From: Rhizodiscina lignyota
Taxonomy: Eukaryota > Ascomycota > Dothideomycetes > Aulographales > Rhizodiscinaceae
NCBI GenBank assembly: GCA_010015805.1
Contig: ML978126.1
Coordinates: forward strand, 1 to 64,000
DNA: 64,000 nt
Direction of reading: 5' to 3'
Positions 9,145 through 20,870 of the stretch are shown one piece after another. Position 1 is the first letter of the stretch. The number at the start of each line of letters is the position of its first letter. Made by a program: the position numbers and the translations under genes. The notes under the pieces were generated by a model. It did no database searches, had not been told where the DNA came from, and was given only the letters and a program-made list of their open reading frames with translations.

Positions 9145-12034
9145 ATGGCAGCTGCAGACGCTGTGCTCTCTCGCACGTTGCGCTCCATTACGATCACCAA
9201 GATCGCAGAGCTCGAAAAGGCCCGCAGCTCCTTTGCAACCAAGAAGCAACTTCTGTTCGACAAGGTCGACAAATGCGACACCTCCGAGAAACGCGTCGAG
9301 GAATTGCTTTACGGCGTTGAGGAGCTGTTACCCAAGACCGGAAATGTTGATGTCCGCGCCATTCACAAGTTTTTGGACCAATCCAAGCATGACAGCTCTT
9401 TTCCCAAGGCGCACCTTAACCAGTACGAGGCTAGATTGAGGGGCGCTCTCGATAAGGAGAGCCAGAAACTGTCGCTCGCGAGTTTGTATTCCCGGCTTCT
9501 GACCGAGTGGATGGACAAATCCACGTCTGAGACTGATTCCTCTGGGCACCTGTCGGATGCCGAGTCGAACGAATCTTTCGACATGGTCGACAAGAAACAG
9601 AAACTCCATCTCGAGCACTTGTGCACCAAGTTTGAAGACGTGGTCTTCAGTCCACTCGAGACTGATGAAGCGGAGATCCACGCGGCTCTTCTCGACCTCT
9701 TTACAGGTCAGGGCAAACGTGGTCCAGACTGCAGCAAGGACCTTGAGCAGCTCCGCAAGTCCATGCAAAGAAAGGGCGATATCATGCGCGACATCAAATC
9801 GCCATTCACCACCGAGCAGCTCAAGCTTTGCCTCAGCGGCACCCTGCAAGAGTCCCTCTTCAACGAGAACAAGAAAAGGACCATCCGCGAGTTCATGGAC
9901 AACGAAGTAGTCCTCGAAGAGATCGCCGACGTTCTCAACATGCGCTACAACGACATTGAGAACTGGGAGTGGTGGGCCCCTCAGGAGGGCATAGTTTGTT
10001 ACAACCTCCCTCTGCCACAAGTCTCATGCTAATCTTTGAAAGTACGTGTATCCCCGTCGAGATCTCAACGGCAAGTACCGCATCTGGATGGATGAAGACG
10101 TCCTGCAGGCAATACTCATTTACTACATCGGAACGGAGTGGTGTGTATCTCTCAAGGAAAGCCTCAAGCGGGTTGCCAGCCACTGGTGGAGCTGGGACCA
10201 GCCTTCGAAGGAAGATGAACGGCTAGCAGATCGCCGACGGTACTTTTTTGGCGATTATTACGCTTGCGATCGCGGATTCTGGAACATAAACTTGGATGAC
10301 GACGATGCTGCCCCCCTGCGCAGGCGCCGCTACAAGTCTTCCCAAGATCGTTGTCTGATCAGGGAGAAGAGAGACAACTATCTCGACCAGTTCTTCTTGG
10401 CTCTTCTTCCCGGGAACTTTGAGCCTGAGGATTCATATGATGAAGTGGAAGCTAGGAAGCCAGGCGCTGGCAATGTCAAGCAGAAGCTTCTGCGTGTAGC
10501 TGCCACTGAGATCTTCTTGGAGCAGAAGCAACGCGGCAAGGTCGCAGTAATTTGCACCGACTTGAAATGGTTCGCCACGGCACTTTCTCACCAAACGATC
10601 ATCACTGTCATGCGGTTCATCGGGGTCCCGGACTTCTGGATCACTTGGTTCAAAAAGTTCCTCGAGGCTCCTCTCAATACAGACCTTGCACGTGGTGATC
10701 ACGCCTCAGGAACGAAAGGCCCACGAATCCGTAAAAGAGGTGTCCCACTTGCACATTCCACTGAGAAACTGACGGGTGAGCTGGTTCTCTTCTTCCTGGA
10801 CTTTGCCGTGTTCCGCGAGACCGGTCTCTTGCTCCATCGCCTGCACGACGATCTCTGGGTCTGGGGCGACCCAGAGAAAGTGGCCCAGGCCTGGCGGGTC
10901 ATCAAGGACCTTGCCAAAATTCTTGGACTGGAGTTCAACCTGGACAAGACTGGCTCAGTCTACCTTCTCTCCGAGGGCATGGCGAAGGACGAAGCTGTTG
11001 CCGCCGCCTTGCCAAAGGGACCTGTCTCTATCGGCTTACTGGGGCTCGACCCGAAGAGCGGCAAGTGGGAAATTAACCAGAACGTGGTTAGCGCGCACGT
11101 CCAGCAGTTGGGCAAACTTCTTGCGGACTCCGAGTCCATCTTGAGCTGGGTTCATACGTGGAATTCCTGTATTGGCCGCTTCTTTGGCAACACGTTCGGC
11201 CATCCCGCTGCGTGCTTTGGCCGCGAGCATGTGGACAACGTCCTCGCCACGTACCGCAGCATGCAAGAACGCCTATTCCATGATCAGCCGGAAGGGAAAC
11301 GTGATGTGGCCAGCTTCCTGAAGGACACTATACGCACTCGCTTCGATCACAAAGTTTTGGACTCTTTCCTTTGGCTGCCGGAAGATCGTGGCGGGCTTGG
11401 AATGCAGAACCCATTCATCCGCCCACTGCTGATGCGTAGCGTGCTAGATGCCTCTCCCGACGAGACGTACGAAGCATTCTTGAAAGAGGAGCTGAGCCTG
11501 TACGAGCGGCAGAAGGCCAGGTTTCTGGCGCTGGGTGAGAAGGAGCGAATCCATCGATTCAAAGACATCACAGACGAGGCCACTGATAAGCAAAGGCTCG
11601 AGCCACCTCACGATTTCATGTCGTTTGACGAGTTCACTGCGCATCGCGAACGCGACAGCCTTTTGCTTTTGGATCTCTATTCGAAATTCACGGCGGAGGC
11701 CACAGAGACCGGCTTGAGTACCCCCTTGCCTCCTCCTCCTCCTCCACTCGACATTCTGGATCTACCTAGACCACTCGAAATCCCGAAACAATCATTCGAA
11801 GATATCATGAAAGGACTCGAAGGCCCGAAACCATGCGATGTCCCGAAAACGCGCAATGTCTGGAAAGCACTCGAAACCCAGAGCAGTGAAATGACTTGGA
11901 CCATGCAGCAGTATCAAGTGGAGGTGCTTAGACAGGTAGGGGTTGGTCAGCGGTTGATTCCAAGAGGATTTCTGCCACTGGGAGTAATGAAGATGATGAG
12001 AGAAAGGAGAGTTGCCTGGCGGATGGTGTTGTAG
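9145..12034 (+). CDS. rvt: Domesticated reverse transcriptase of the rvt family
   Basis: Exons 9145-9993 and 10043-12034, joined over a 49-bp intron (GTTTGT..GCTAAT..AAG), encode 946 aa. The N-terminal ~280 residues are helical and charged (coiled-coil-like ELEKARSSFATKKQLL; LEQLRKSMQRKGDIMRDI). The RT core follows. Motif A is VICTDLKWFATALSH (Asp456), the B-like region is KRGVPLAHSTEKLTGEL, and motif C is LHRLHDDLWVWG (His551-Asp552-Asp553). A GLEFNLDKTG segment matches motif D. Cellular rvt genes of fungi are single-copy, lack endonuclease, RNase H and integrase domains, and have this length and an H-D-D or Y-D-D motif C. The gene is intact, has normal codon structure and an intron, and no flanking LTRs or poly-A. 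The C-terminal tail is proline-rich with P-K/E repeats. Nucleic-acid polymerase activity is expected, but the cellular role is not known from sequence. Confidence 0.88.
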
Positions 12035-12777
12035 CTTGGACAGGTTTCCCGCCTTTGGGGTCCCCAGCTCGTACTTATTTAGGGGAATGTAGGGTCTACT
12101 TGGCAGCAATGAGAGGATTTCGATGAGAATGCTGAATCTTAATTACCCGACTGTTATCCGCTCTTTTACACAATATTAGTCCTCATTGTCAGCTTCGTGC
12201 CACTAAGAACGTCATCACCAGAGTGGAGCATATTCCGTTGCTGGAACAACAAGACACCTCCAGCCTCGGGCTCCATGTGCAGACAAATTTCAGGCTCATG
12301 ATTTGACCTTCAGTGCCGAGACAACCGTGCTCCCCCAGACAACGGAGCGTGCGTCCCAAATTCGTACTGTCAGCCAGGAAATCTTGTCGAAACCTGCAAA
12401 TGCTCGCCGTAACATCATCGTTCCTGTTCACCCTGTTGAAGCCATCCCCTCATCACGTTCGAATGGCCGATGAAGTCGTTGCTCTCGTTTACGATCCTGG
12501 GCATAATAATGGCATGAACTGTTGCCTTGCCTCTTTGCGTCCATGCCAATACTGCTTGTGACCACTTCGGAGGTGAGGTAGCTTTGACGCTTGTTGTAGT
12601 TCGGCTGAGTTTGCTATTAGAGGTGACAGCATCATCGATATATTCCAAGTACGCCCACCGATGCTCAGGTTCTAAAGCGACTGCTCTGAAGATTGAAACG
12701 AGCGGCACTGAAAGGCAGAACGTCGGTCCGGAAAGCTTCATCAGCACCAATTAAGACACTAACGGCGCCTGATAGGT
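12035..12777. other. Intergenic region between rvt and HET gene
   Basis: Two convergent genes end on either side, so this holds both 3' regions. Short open frames on either strand show no family motifs. Confidence 0.5.
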
Positions 12778-14463
12778 TCATGATGAGAGTTCAATGTCGA
12801 CACTAAATTCACTTGCACGCGTAATGTGTTCTTTGTATAGCATCACAATCACGCGATCCGATTGGTTGATATGGAACTGCATTGGTGTGCCGTCGAAGGC
12901 TGTGCCGTCCTGTGGACCGGGACGCCTCCGATTCTGAGCCAGGAGCATTGGAAGACCGTTCTCTAGATCATTCTCCGGTTGAAAGACATTACAATATACC
13001 CTTGTTTCGCCATACATGACGAAATGTACTACGAATGGGCGAATGGGTCCAGTGAGAAGATGCGCCGGTGCAACTCCGGAGGTGGTTTGCTCACTGTCTT
13101 CGAACAGCATCGCAAATTCCCACATGTGATCATCCAGATCTCGCCTACCTGCTGTAGTTGCTAATCTCATCTTTTCACGCCAATATCGCTCGGGATATGC
13201 TTTGGTCAAGCGGTAAGGCCGGCCGCTGGGCAAGGAGCGAAATAATAAACCAGTTCGAGGTGAATCAAGCCCCGACAAGAATCTTGGCGGGTTCCTTGGT
13301 ATGTAGATGGAAACGAAGTTGTGTCTACCTCCAGAGTGACGGTTTGAGTATAAAAGATTTGTGCTCAAAGGAACACAACCGGGTCCATATAATCGAATAT
13401 ATTCATCTCCGCCCTGCCACATAAGTGGTATTGCAAGATCTTCGAGGTAATCGCCCTTATAGCAGCGGATGATAGCATAAAACAACTCGAATTTGAGATA
13501 AGCGTGCATCTTATGCTGCATGAGAGGCAACGTTATATGCAATCCACGATTCGTCATGGCGTAGGGCTGAGCCCCAGGAGCATCGTAAGAAAGTATGTTG
13601 CTGGATCCTGCGAATTCAGCAGGCGAAGAAGCAAAGACCCCTCGTCGGATATACCAATCATTCATTTTGCTCCCCCCTGGGATTGGGAAACAGGCGGTGT
13701 CGTCATAGTCTCCCGTGTATTCGGGGTTCATTCCCCAAGCGAAAATTGACTGGTCGACAGAGCTCTTCATAATTTCTTCTTGGAGACGAATGAAAGCGCC
13801 TTCGCCTTCGCCGTATAATAATGGCATGCTGACGTCAAATAGTCCAAGCAGGCAATACGCCATGTCCTCGGGTCGTGTCGTTCGTCTATTGGCAGCCCAC
13901 GACATCCGGGCCGCAATGGTGGCCATTCGAAAGTTCCTCCCGTGCAGCATATCCTCTGGTATACCGGTAATGCAGGAAACAATGCTACTGAGAGACTCCC
14001 GTGTCCCCAGCGAAATCCAATCATAACCGAAAAAGGTAACTTGGACGGGGGCAATCAATTCCTGGAGCGTCCATCCGCGAGAAAACCAGCGACATTTCTT
14101 TAGCGAGCTTACAGATGGTGTTGGACCGTCGCTGTAGTCGTCCAGGCACGCAAAACAGGCGCTCGCCGTCACGTACCAGCGAAACATTGAGTTTATGGCT
14201 TCCGACAGCTCAGCGGAGGACGTCTTATCGATGCAGCAAGTATCAATCCAGACGTAGTGTATGCCCAACGAAAGGGCTTGGTTGCAGCACGCGAGGATCT
14301 TCCTGTAGCCAGGTTTGCCACGGAGTTGCTCGGGGGAGAAATCTTTCATCTCCTGGAACGACACCTCGCCATCCCGCCATGTGTGGGATAAAATTGCATA
14401 GCGAGGAATTTTATCTGGAGTGAACTCATGGATAACTATTGCCTGGGCATCAAGCAGCCGCAT
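12778..14463 (-). CDS. HET-domain (heterokaryon incompatibility) protein
   Basis: A single exon encodes 561 aa from ATG 14463 (MRLLDAQA, the usual opening of this family); an upstream ATG at 14565 is in frame but adds a non-conserved stretch. The HET domain occupies roughly residues 20-170, with its three blocks visible: IPRYAILSHTW, then GIHYVWIDTCCIDK, then CRWFSRGWTLQELIAP. It is followed by the common RMSWAANRRTTRPEDMAYCLLGLFDVSMPLLYGEGE segment seen in many small HET proteins. No NACHT or repeat domain is attached. Such proteins can trigger cell death on fusion of unlike hyphae or belong to immunity-like gene sets; the specific partner cannot be told. It lies between rvt and HIS1 with no obvious functional relation. 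Confidence 0.93.
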   Translation of the reverse strand: MRLLDAQAIVIHEFTPDKIPRYAILSHTWRDGEVSFQEMKDFSPEQLRGKPGYRKILACCNQALSLGIHYVWIDTCCIDKTSSAELSEAINSMFRWYVTASACFACLDDYSDGPTPSVSSLKKCRWFSRGWTLQELIAPVQVTFFGYDWISLGTRESLSSIVSCITGIPEDMLHGRNFRMATIAARMSWAANRRTTRPEDMAYCLLGLFDVSMPLLYGEGEGAFIRLQEEIMKSSVDQSIFAWGMNPEYTGDYDDTACFPIPGGSKMNDWYIRRGVFASSPAEFAGSSNILSYDAPGAQPYAMTNRGLHITLPLMQHKMHAYLKFELFYAIIRCYKGDYLEDLAIPLMWQGGDEYIRLYGPGCVPLSTNLLYSNRHSGGRHNFVSIYIPRNPPRFLSGLDSPRTGLLFRSLPSGRPYRLTKAYPERYWREKMRLATTAGRRDLDDHMWEFAMLFEDSEQTTSGVAPAHLLTGPIRPFVVHFVMYGETRVYCNVFQPENDLENGLPMLLAQNRRRPGPQDGTAFDGTPMQFHINQSDRVIVMLYKEHITRASEFSVDIELSS

Positions 14464-15238
14464 TGTGAGGTGAGGAAGTGAAAAGATGAATGGAGAGAAG
14501 GGCAAGGTCAACTGATGCGAGCTGAAGGGTAAGGCTGCAGTTTCATGGACGAGGCGCACAGGCATGTTGGTGGTTAACAGCAATCATTGCGTCTCTATGG
14601 AAAAGTTTTAAAGAGAGCACGCTTGGAAAGATAGTACTCTATAGTATTAGAACAACATTAGGGCCTTCCGATCCTAAACATCTGTGATTAGGCTCTTGAG
14701 CACGTGCTAGCGTGTAACCTGATAGCGCGTATCGACCTTACATGTAGGGTGGAGTGCGTATAATGTCGAGCCGGACCATTTTGTAGAAGATTTCAAATTC
14801 AAAGACACCGGGTTTGAATGGCACTTTACTCATTTGAAGTCTCACATAATAACCCTTTCCGAAAGCCCAAATCAAATCAGGAATGAGTTGTGTTTCCTCT
14901 AAACCCCGTCAATCAGTGGCCGCGAAGCTCTAACGGCAATGGACTCGCGCGCATTGCTGCCCATATTTTCAAGATGGAAAGCCTTGCTCTTCCAGCCAGT
15001 TTCAACATTGATATTGCAGCGAATGGGTAGATAGCGGAAATGATCGAGCTTCCTTCGAACAAATGTGAGAGACTAGTCAACCAATATCACAATCAACACC
15101 ACTCTAATGGGCAGATGAAAGAGCTCTCGGCAATTTCAAAACCATTTTACCATTACCTTTCTATGCGGCTATGCCAGATCATGATGCCGCCGGATTTAAT
15201 GCATTAAGCCACAAAATACGCCGATATCTCTCTGTATG
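14464..15238. other. Intergenic region
   Basis: Contains the promoter of the HET gene and the 3' region of HIS1. No gene, repeat or RNA is recognised. Confidence 0.5.
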
Positions 15239-16412
15239 TTATGCAGTCGTGCGAGTATTCTCCAACTTCGTGACCAAGATATCCTGTGCACCTACAGATT
15301 CTAAAGTGTCCATGGTCTCGGCAAGTTTCTTCTTCTCGACCATGCTCTGCACAGCAACCCAACCAGGCTCTTCGAGCGAGTTGATGGTCGGGGCACGCTT
15401 GCCAGGAGTAATCTTGGTCGCCTGATCGAGCTTGTCGCGGTGGACGTTGTATGTGCAGAGGACATACTTTTGAGCAGCTAAAGCGGCTGTCAGCACCTGG
15501 GTTCAGTTAATACAAGGACAAAAGGCACTAACTAATAACACCACGTATCCTCGACGCGATGAGGTCGATTAGCTGGGGGTTCGAGGGATGTTTTGACTTG
15601 ATTAGTACGGCTGTGCTCTCAACCACGGTGGAAATAGCCATCAAGCCCGCTGCACGCATGGTCTCGCCCGACTCTGAGCCCTGTTAGCAGATGTACAGTG
15701 CGGCGAATTGACGCCCGAGAACTGACCAACAAGATCCACAATTCCATCAGCAACACCCAACGCACAAGCTGCCTCAACGCTTCCACCAACGTACTTGATA
15801 TGCGTCCTCAGACCAGCCTTGGCATTGCCATTGACCAGAGTTTTATCTGTGTGGACCAGCTCCAACTCTCTGAAGTACGCCTGGCTCAGATTCGTGAAAC
15901 TTGTAACCACATTCTTCCCAATCAATTCTTCCGGACGTGTGATGTCACCTTTTTCTGGTACTTGAACTTGGAGCTTACACCGGCCAAACTCCAGGTCCAT
16001 TATTTCATCTACGCCGGTCGTATCGGAAGGGGGAACTACTGCCTCATGTTCCCGCACTTGGTCTCGGCCGGTTATACCAAGATCAACGCGACCCTCGCCA
16101 ACGAATGTGGGTATATCTGCCGCCGGAAGGAAAACGAGGGCGATTGGGAGGTTCTTGACAAGAGCAATGTCAAGGCGGTTGTGGCGGTGGAATTGGATGT
16201 CGGAGCCTGTGAGCAGGTCGAGACATGCTTGGTGGAGGCGGCCCTCTTCCAGATGTTAGCTGCAGATCGTAGCGGGGATGACCATTAAGGTGCTGTACTC
16301 TTTGGGACAGCAAACAAAAGACGGTCGTTGAGGCTGGCTGGGTCGTCAGTTAGGAAGGTAGGTGAAGAATTGTACGAAGATGAGAGTGAGACGGACTGGT
16401 TGACGAGATCCA
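15239..16412 (-). CDS. HIS1: ATP phosphoribosyltransferase (histidine step 1)
   Basis: Four exons; introns lie at 16246-16298, 15674-15726 and about 15495-15555. The assembled protein (~300 aa) carries RLLFAVPKKGRLHQACLDLL near the start, the GEGRVDLGITGRDQV segment, LEFGRCKLQVQVP, the phosphoribosyl-binding region (KYVGGSVEAACALGVADGIVDLVESG) and the regulatory C-terminal ACT-like domain. This is the long (HisG_L) form that is feedback-inhibited by histidine. It condenses ATP with PRPP, the first committed step of histidine synthesis, in the cytosol. The ATG at 16412 is chosen because an upstream in-frame GTG is not a fungal start. A CPC1/Gcn4-type site lies 168 bp upstream, fitting cross-pathway control. 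Confidence 0.95.
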
Positions 16413-16579
16413 TCTTGACGCAAAGCGATGGATCGATCTTGCTTTCTCTTCCACTTATGTATAGCTCGCGACTGCTGGTCGGGGCGTTGAGCGATTCTGC
16501 ACTGCGTGACACACTAATCTCTGATATACAGCACGCAATGCAGCGGTTGAAGTGGTTGTCGTCGTACGCTGTACTCGAT

Positions 16580-16586
16580 CTGACTC
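16580..16586. promoter_or_regulatory. TGACTCA CPC1/Gcn4-type site upstream of HIS1
   Basis: A perfect TGACTCA heptamer sits 168 bp before the HIS1 start. This is the consensus for Gcn4/CPC1/CpcA, the activator of amino-acid biosynthesis genes during starvation. The position and the nature of the downstream gene make a functional site likely. Confidence 0.7.
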
Positions 16587-17032
16587 AGTATTGACCAATT
16601 GTTGCGGCGCGTGCGACTGAACGAGCGAGTAGCTGCCGGGTGATTCGACAAGCTTTCTGCGCGCACGGCAATGCGGGAAGGCGGCCGCGGCGATCCGGTA
16701 TCGCAGGAGAGTGTCGAGAAGGAGTGACAATTCAATTGTGTTCGTCAGAGGAGTTGGTCATGTAAAAAGAAAAAGCGGCGAGTGACTGGTCGGCTCATAT
16801 GGGGCAGATGCACGGAGTGTGTCCCTTGGCTAGTGGTAGTGGCAGTGGAGTGGGCCTTACCGCCCGGCAGAACTTTCTCGCGTGCATTTGGTCGGCTTGG
16901 CAAGCCCACCGGCATTTTCTCTCACGCCGACCTCACCTCGAAGAAAAGCAGCACGGCAGCATCACGACCCAGCTTCAATCCATCAAAGCGATCCACGCAC
17001 CTCCATCCTGACATTACAACCTCTGCACAGCC

Positions 17033-17346
17033 ATGGATCCGCAAAAGCAGCCCGTCAAGCTCGTCAAGGTCACCCGTGTCCTGGGTCGAACTGGTATGCG
17101 CTCCAGCGCCCAATTCTGAGGACATTTTCTAACAGAGAATAGGCTCTCGTGGTGGTGTGACCCAGGTGCGCGTCGAATTCATGGACGACACCACCCGAAG
17201 CATCATTCGTAACGTCAAGGGTCCCGGTATGTGGTGAATAAGATATTCTATGATAAACGGAGACTGATTTTGGACAACTTCTAGTCAAGGAGAACGACAT
17301 CCTCTGCTTGCTGGAGTCTGAGCGCGAGGCTAGGAGACTGAGATAA
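17033..17346 (+). CDS. RPS28: 40S ribosomal protein S28 (eS28)
   Basis: Exons 17033-17093, 17143-17226 and 17285-17346 give 68 aa, the family length. The protein reads [21 protein letters not shown], then [15 protein letters not shown], then [19 protein letters not shown], near-identical to eS28 of other fungi. It is a small-subunit component near the mRNA exit channel. Introns are 49 and 58 bp, a typical arrangement for a small ribosomal protein gene. The gene diverges from HIS1 over about 620 bp. Confidence 0.97.
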
Positions 17347-19402
17347 TTGGAGCGGTGTTGCGGATGGATGGCATGTCTGTGGAGGCTTAAAATCTGAAAG
17401 TTCTTCGGATTGAGGATGAGGTGGACGATTCGAATACCGAAGGAACGATCCTAGCCTGTAAGCTAGCAGCATAGGAGTTTCGGAAGGTTGCATTTGTCAA
17501 TTTGAGAGGCATTTCACAGCCTTAAGTGTTCAGCCATTTCACGGAGTGGTCTTTGCCCATTCAGTGCCCATCAACATCATGAAATTTCTGCTCGGTTCAC
17601 TATTCAATGCTTTCCCTTGCAACTCTTTACATATTCCTCATAACTCATTCCCACTGCCCTATCCACAGTAACATAAAGGGGCTGTTTAAATTCGCTTGGA
17701 TACCAAACTTGGTATCACCCTTGCATCCACCACCATCGACACTAGATGCACTCTCAGGTTGCTATCTACGACTCCACGATTATCCTCCAGCATCATCGCA
17801 CATGTGCCCACTCTAATGCCAAATCGTCAGCGTCGTATCCCTCGTCCGCCATGCGCACTCCTCCGCTAGACGTCCTCCGCCTTCTGTAGCGCAGCGAACA
17901 CTGACTTTACATCCTCACTGAGATTTCCAAGCTCTTCCGGAGCATCATAATCGGCGATGGTGCTCATGTCATATGAGAAAATATTCATCGTGAACTCCCT
18001 CCGAGGACCCTGCCACGGTTAAAACATGACACGGCTGTTGGCCCAGTTTGCGGAACGATGGTGAAGTTCTAGTCGAAGGTGGAGCCCAAGTTGGAGCCTC
18101 TGCATTAAAGGCTGTAGGGATTCGAGTGAGTATCTGATCTCCGTTCGATCACTATGGTGGAACAATGAGGGTGCCTTTAGCTAGACACGAATCGACAACC
18201 GGCAGTACCAGCTTCAACGACAATCTACTACGCAAAGTGAACCGCAAAGATGATACATCAACGAAGCTAAGATTATGCGTCAATGATGCTGATGGGTCCC
18301 GAGAAACATTTCTGTATGACCGAAAGAGGAGCTGAAAGCGAGAAACTTTGTCGGAGACTATTAAACTCGCATTTTTTCTAAATTCTAGTCGCCATGTCAG
18401 AGCAGGTGGGCCGACTGTTGGCTTTCCAATGAGAAGGATAAAGAATGCACTCCTTAAATCCAAAAGAACGAAATCATAACTTGTGAAAAATAGCCTGTCT
18501 TCGGCACTTAAATACAGTACCTACTCCACGTCCCACCATTACTGGCATCAATCATCAAAGCGATGTGAAAGGCCTGTGCAGACTTTTCTACTTTTAATTG
18601 TCGACCAATGTACGCGGGCGTTTCGCACGTAAGAGCCCTTGTCGAATTCCCATCAGCCGTAGGGATAGATATTTATCCAATTTCCCAGTGCGAAATGGCA
18701 GATGTGGTTGGAGATCCCCATCTCTCCGCTCTCGAAAGCAGGAACTGTTTCCAAACAGGTCATCATCGGTACTCCGTAGTCTTCCTATTGTCTTGAGTCG
18801 TGCCCTTGCAAAATTACCCGAAATGGCAGCTATGTAGATTTTAACAATGCAATTCGCTCTGGTGACGTAGAGCCTCGGCTTAAGAGTTTCCGCACTCTCA
18901 AGCATTATCGTCGATCGAAGCCCAGCAGGACGCAAATCAGAAGCTGACTTTGTGGACAGTTCGTCAACGACGTCAAACGAGGATGCGAGCAGGTTCGCAT
19001 CCCTGCCAGCCGTTGGAGATGAATGTGGAGAACCGGCACATTTGTATGCCCCTGCCGACGTGTATCAGCGATCTCTTGGCTGGCGATGAGTAAGGCGACG
19101 TAATGAGGTAAGGGTGAGACGACAGACAAGAAGCGCGTTAGGGCCGGCGCGACGCGGATGCGCAGTGCACCTCCGTTTACACCTATTAATCCACATAGGT
19201 AAACCTATTTCACTGTTACATCACTCCCCTCGAGTCTTTGGGTCGCACAAGTCCCGTTGCTTTTAACTTCACGCGCTCCCGTCCCCATCCAGGGTCCAAA
19301 GGATCGCGCCTACGCTACCCGGCCGAACGGCAGCGCGCCCAGCGGGTCGATGACATCTTCACCGCAATAAGTGAGCGGTCGTGATCACACGAGCTGTACA
19401 AG
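17347..19402. other. Gene-poor stretch with one relic
   Basis: Apart from the GMC oxidoreductase fragment (17866-18092), no coding or RNA feature is recognised. An unbroken minus-strand frame at 18152-18463 (103 codons) has no motif and is not called. The last ~200 bp are GC-rich and precede the membrane-protein gene. Confidence 0.5.
17866..18092 (-). pseudogene. GMC oxidoreductase fragment with stop and frameshift
   Basis: Read on the minus strand, the sequence gives LGSTFD-stop-NFTIVPQTG and then RGRVLGGSS. That matches the FAD-binding region of glucose-methanol-choline oxidoreductases (consensus ..YDWNFT..PQ.G then RG..LGGSS..N). The TAG at 18069-18071 stands where the family has a tryptophan. 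Directly after GGSS a frameshift is needed to continue with MNIFSYDMSTIADYDA.EELGN, which matches the next block. The copy then ends at a TAG (17866-17868). Both the N-terminal Rossmann motif and the C-terminal domain are absent. This is a dead remnant of an aryl-alcohol-oxidase-type gene. Confidence 0.75.
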
Positions 19403-20870
19403 ATGTCTTCAGAAAACCGTGATATCGACCCTTCCAAGGAGAAGTCGGATCCTCCGGAAGGAGCTCCTGGTATAGACAAGGAGAACAAAGACTCTACTGA
19501 TGTGCCGCAAGATGTGCCAAACGAAGAGCCACCGGCTCCTTCAGTAACAGAGTCGCAATCGAGAGCCAGATTTCGTTTGCCATTCTTAGGGACGCGATCG
19601 CAGAGCGACCAGCAACAGCCAACGAACCCAGACATCTCTGATGCAGAGCGGCGGAGAGTCACGTTCGAAGCAAGTCGAAGCAGCCTTCCCATGAGTCCAG
19701 TCAGTCCCCAAGGAAGCCAATCGATGGGCCAGCGGGGATTCGGCCGAAGTATGGATCGTAGGAGAAGCTCCATTGATCCCAGGCTTCGTCCAGAGCAAGA
19801 GGTTTACCACGACAGTCGCGCAGCCACACGGAGAGAATTCAGGCGGCGAGGGACGACGCTGCAAGACTATTACAGAGAGAACCCGACACTCCTACCACAA
19901 CTCCCATTCACATTCCGCCATGGCTTTAAGAGATGGAAGCTAGGAGCGGTGATCTTGTTTATGGTCTTCGATGCTTGCGTCGTACCCATCATCTTGTACT
20001 ACGCAATGACCTTTGGCGGTAACGTTGAAGGCTGGATTACGTTTGCCGTTGTGACGGCCATCTGGGGAGGGCCAGCATACATTGAGTTCGCAATCAGATC
20101 ATGGCGCTTGATCTTGAAAGAGCGCTTCTTCCGCCCTCTTGGCGTTTCAAGCCGGTGGGCATTCGACATCACAAATTGGATCTTCGTTGCTTCGATCACC
20201 GCAACTACGGCCTTATTGATTATTGGTGCAGCGCCTCATATCGTATGGTTGCGCGTGCTATCCATGCCCGGCCCTGCTTTGTTACTCGTGTTGGGAATCT
20301 GCCTCGCGCTCATCACTCTCTACAGTTTGGCCGGCTGGAAGGCCCCTTTCAGAATCAGCTCCACGCCGAAGGGGGGTAAAGTTAATCCCGGTATTTACTA
20401 CGTTGTCGAAGATATTATTGCCGTCAATGCCGCTGGTGGTCTTCCGTTCCGAGAAGGCTGGGCTGCCAGGTACGAAGCGAGTCCGATCTTCAGGAAGATG
20501 ATCCGAGATCAATCATTGTTTTGGTCGATTGGAGCAATATGTATGGGTACGGTTTTGACGGTGATTGTTTGTGTGCATGTAAGTATTGTGCCACTGGCGA
20601 ATCGCATTTCACCGCTAACATACGGCTTTTTAGACGATCAAGAAAGAGGTCGCATATGGTGTAGGTTGGGCGACTCCATTCGTTTGGGCTGCCGTCTGGG
20701 CAGGAATCTCAGTACCTTGGGTTCGTTACATGATGCACCAGGAGACGCTCACGTGGGAGTCTGTTTGCAAAGGCAAGATGGAGAGAGGGGAGATCGAGGC
20801 CGACAAAGAAGATGAAATCGCACCGACAACAAACGGGCAAAACGGCGACACAAGTTCGAATGCGGTCTAA
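19403..20870 (+). CDS. Conserved fungal multi-pass membrane protein
   Basis: Exons 19403-20578 and 20634-20870 (55-bp intron) give 470 aa. The first ~150 residues are hydrophilic, rich in Pro, Ser and charged residues, with possible phosphorylation sites (SLPMSPVSPQ). Then come about seven hydrophobic segments, for example AVILFMVFDACVVPIIL, WITFAVVTAIWGGPAYI, WIFVASITATTALLII, ALLLVLGICLALITLY and SIGAICMGTVLTVIVCV. The C-terminus is again hydrophilic and acidic. I know this layout from uncharacterised Pezizomycotina proteins but cannot name a transporter or receptor family. A cytosolic N-terminus is likely. No neighbour suggests a pathway. Confidence 0.85.

Noticed and set aside
9328-10020. 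230-codon open frame opposite rvt exon 1
   Set aside because: Antisense to a well-supported exon, no family motif.
15698-16288. 196-codon plus-strand frame over HIS1
   Set aside because: Antisense shadow of a clear HIS1 gene that also crosses its introns.
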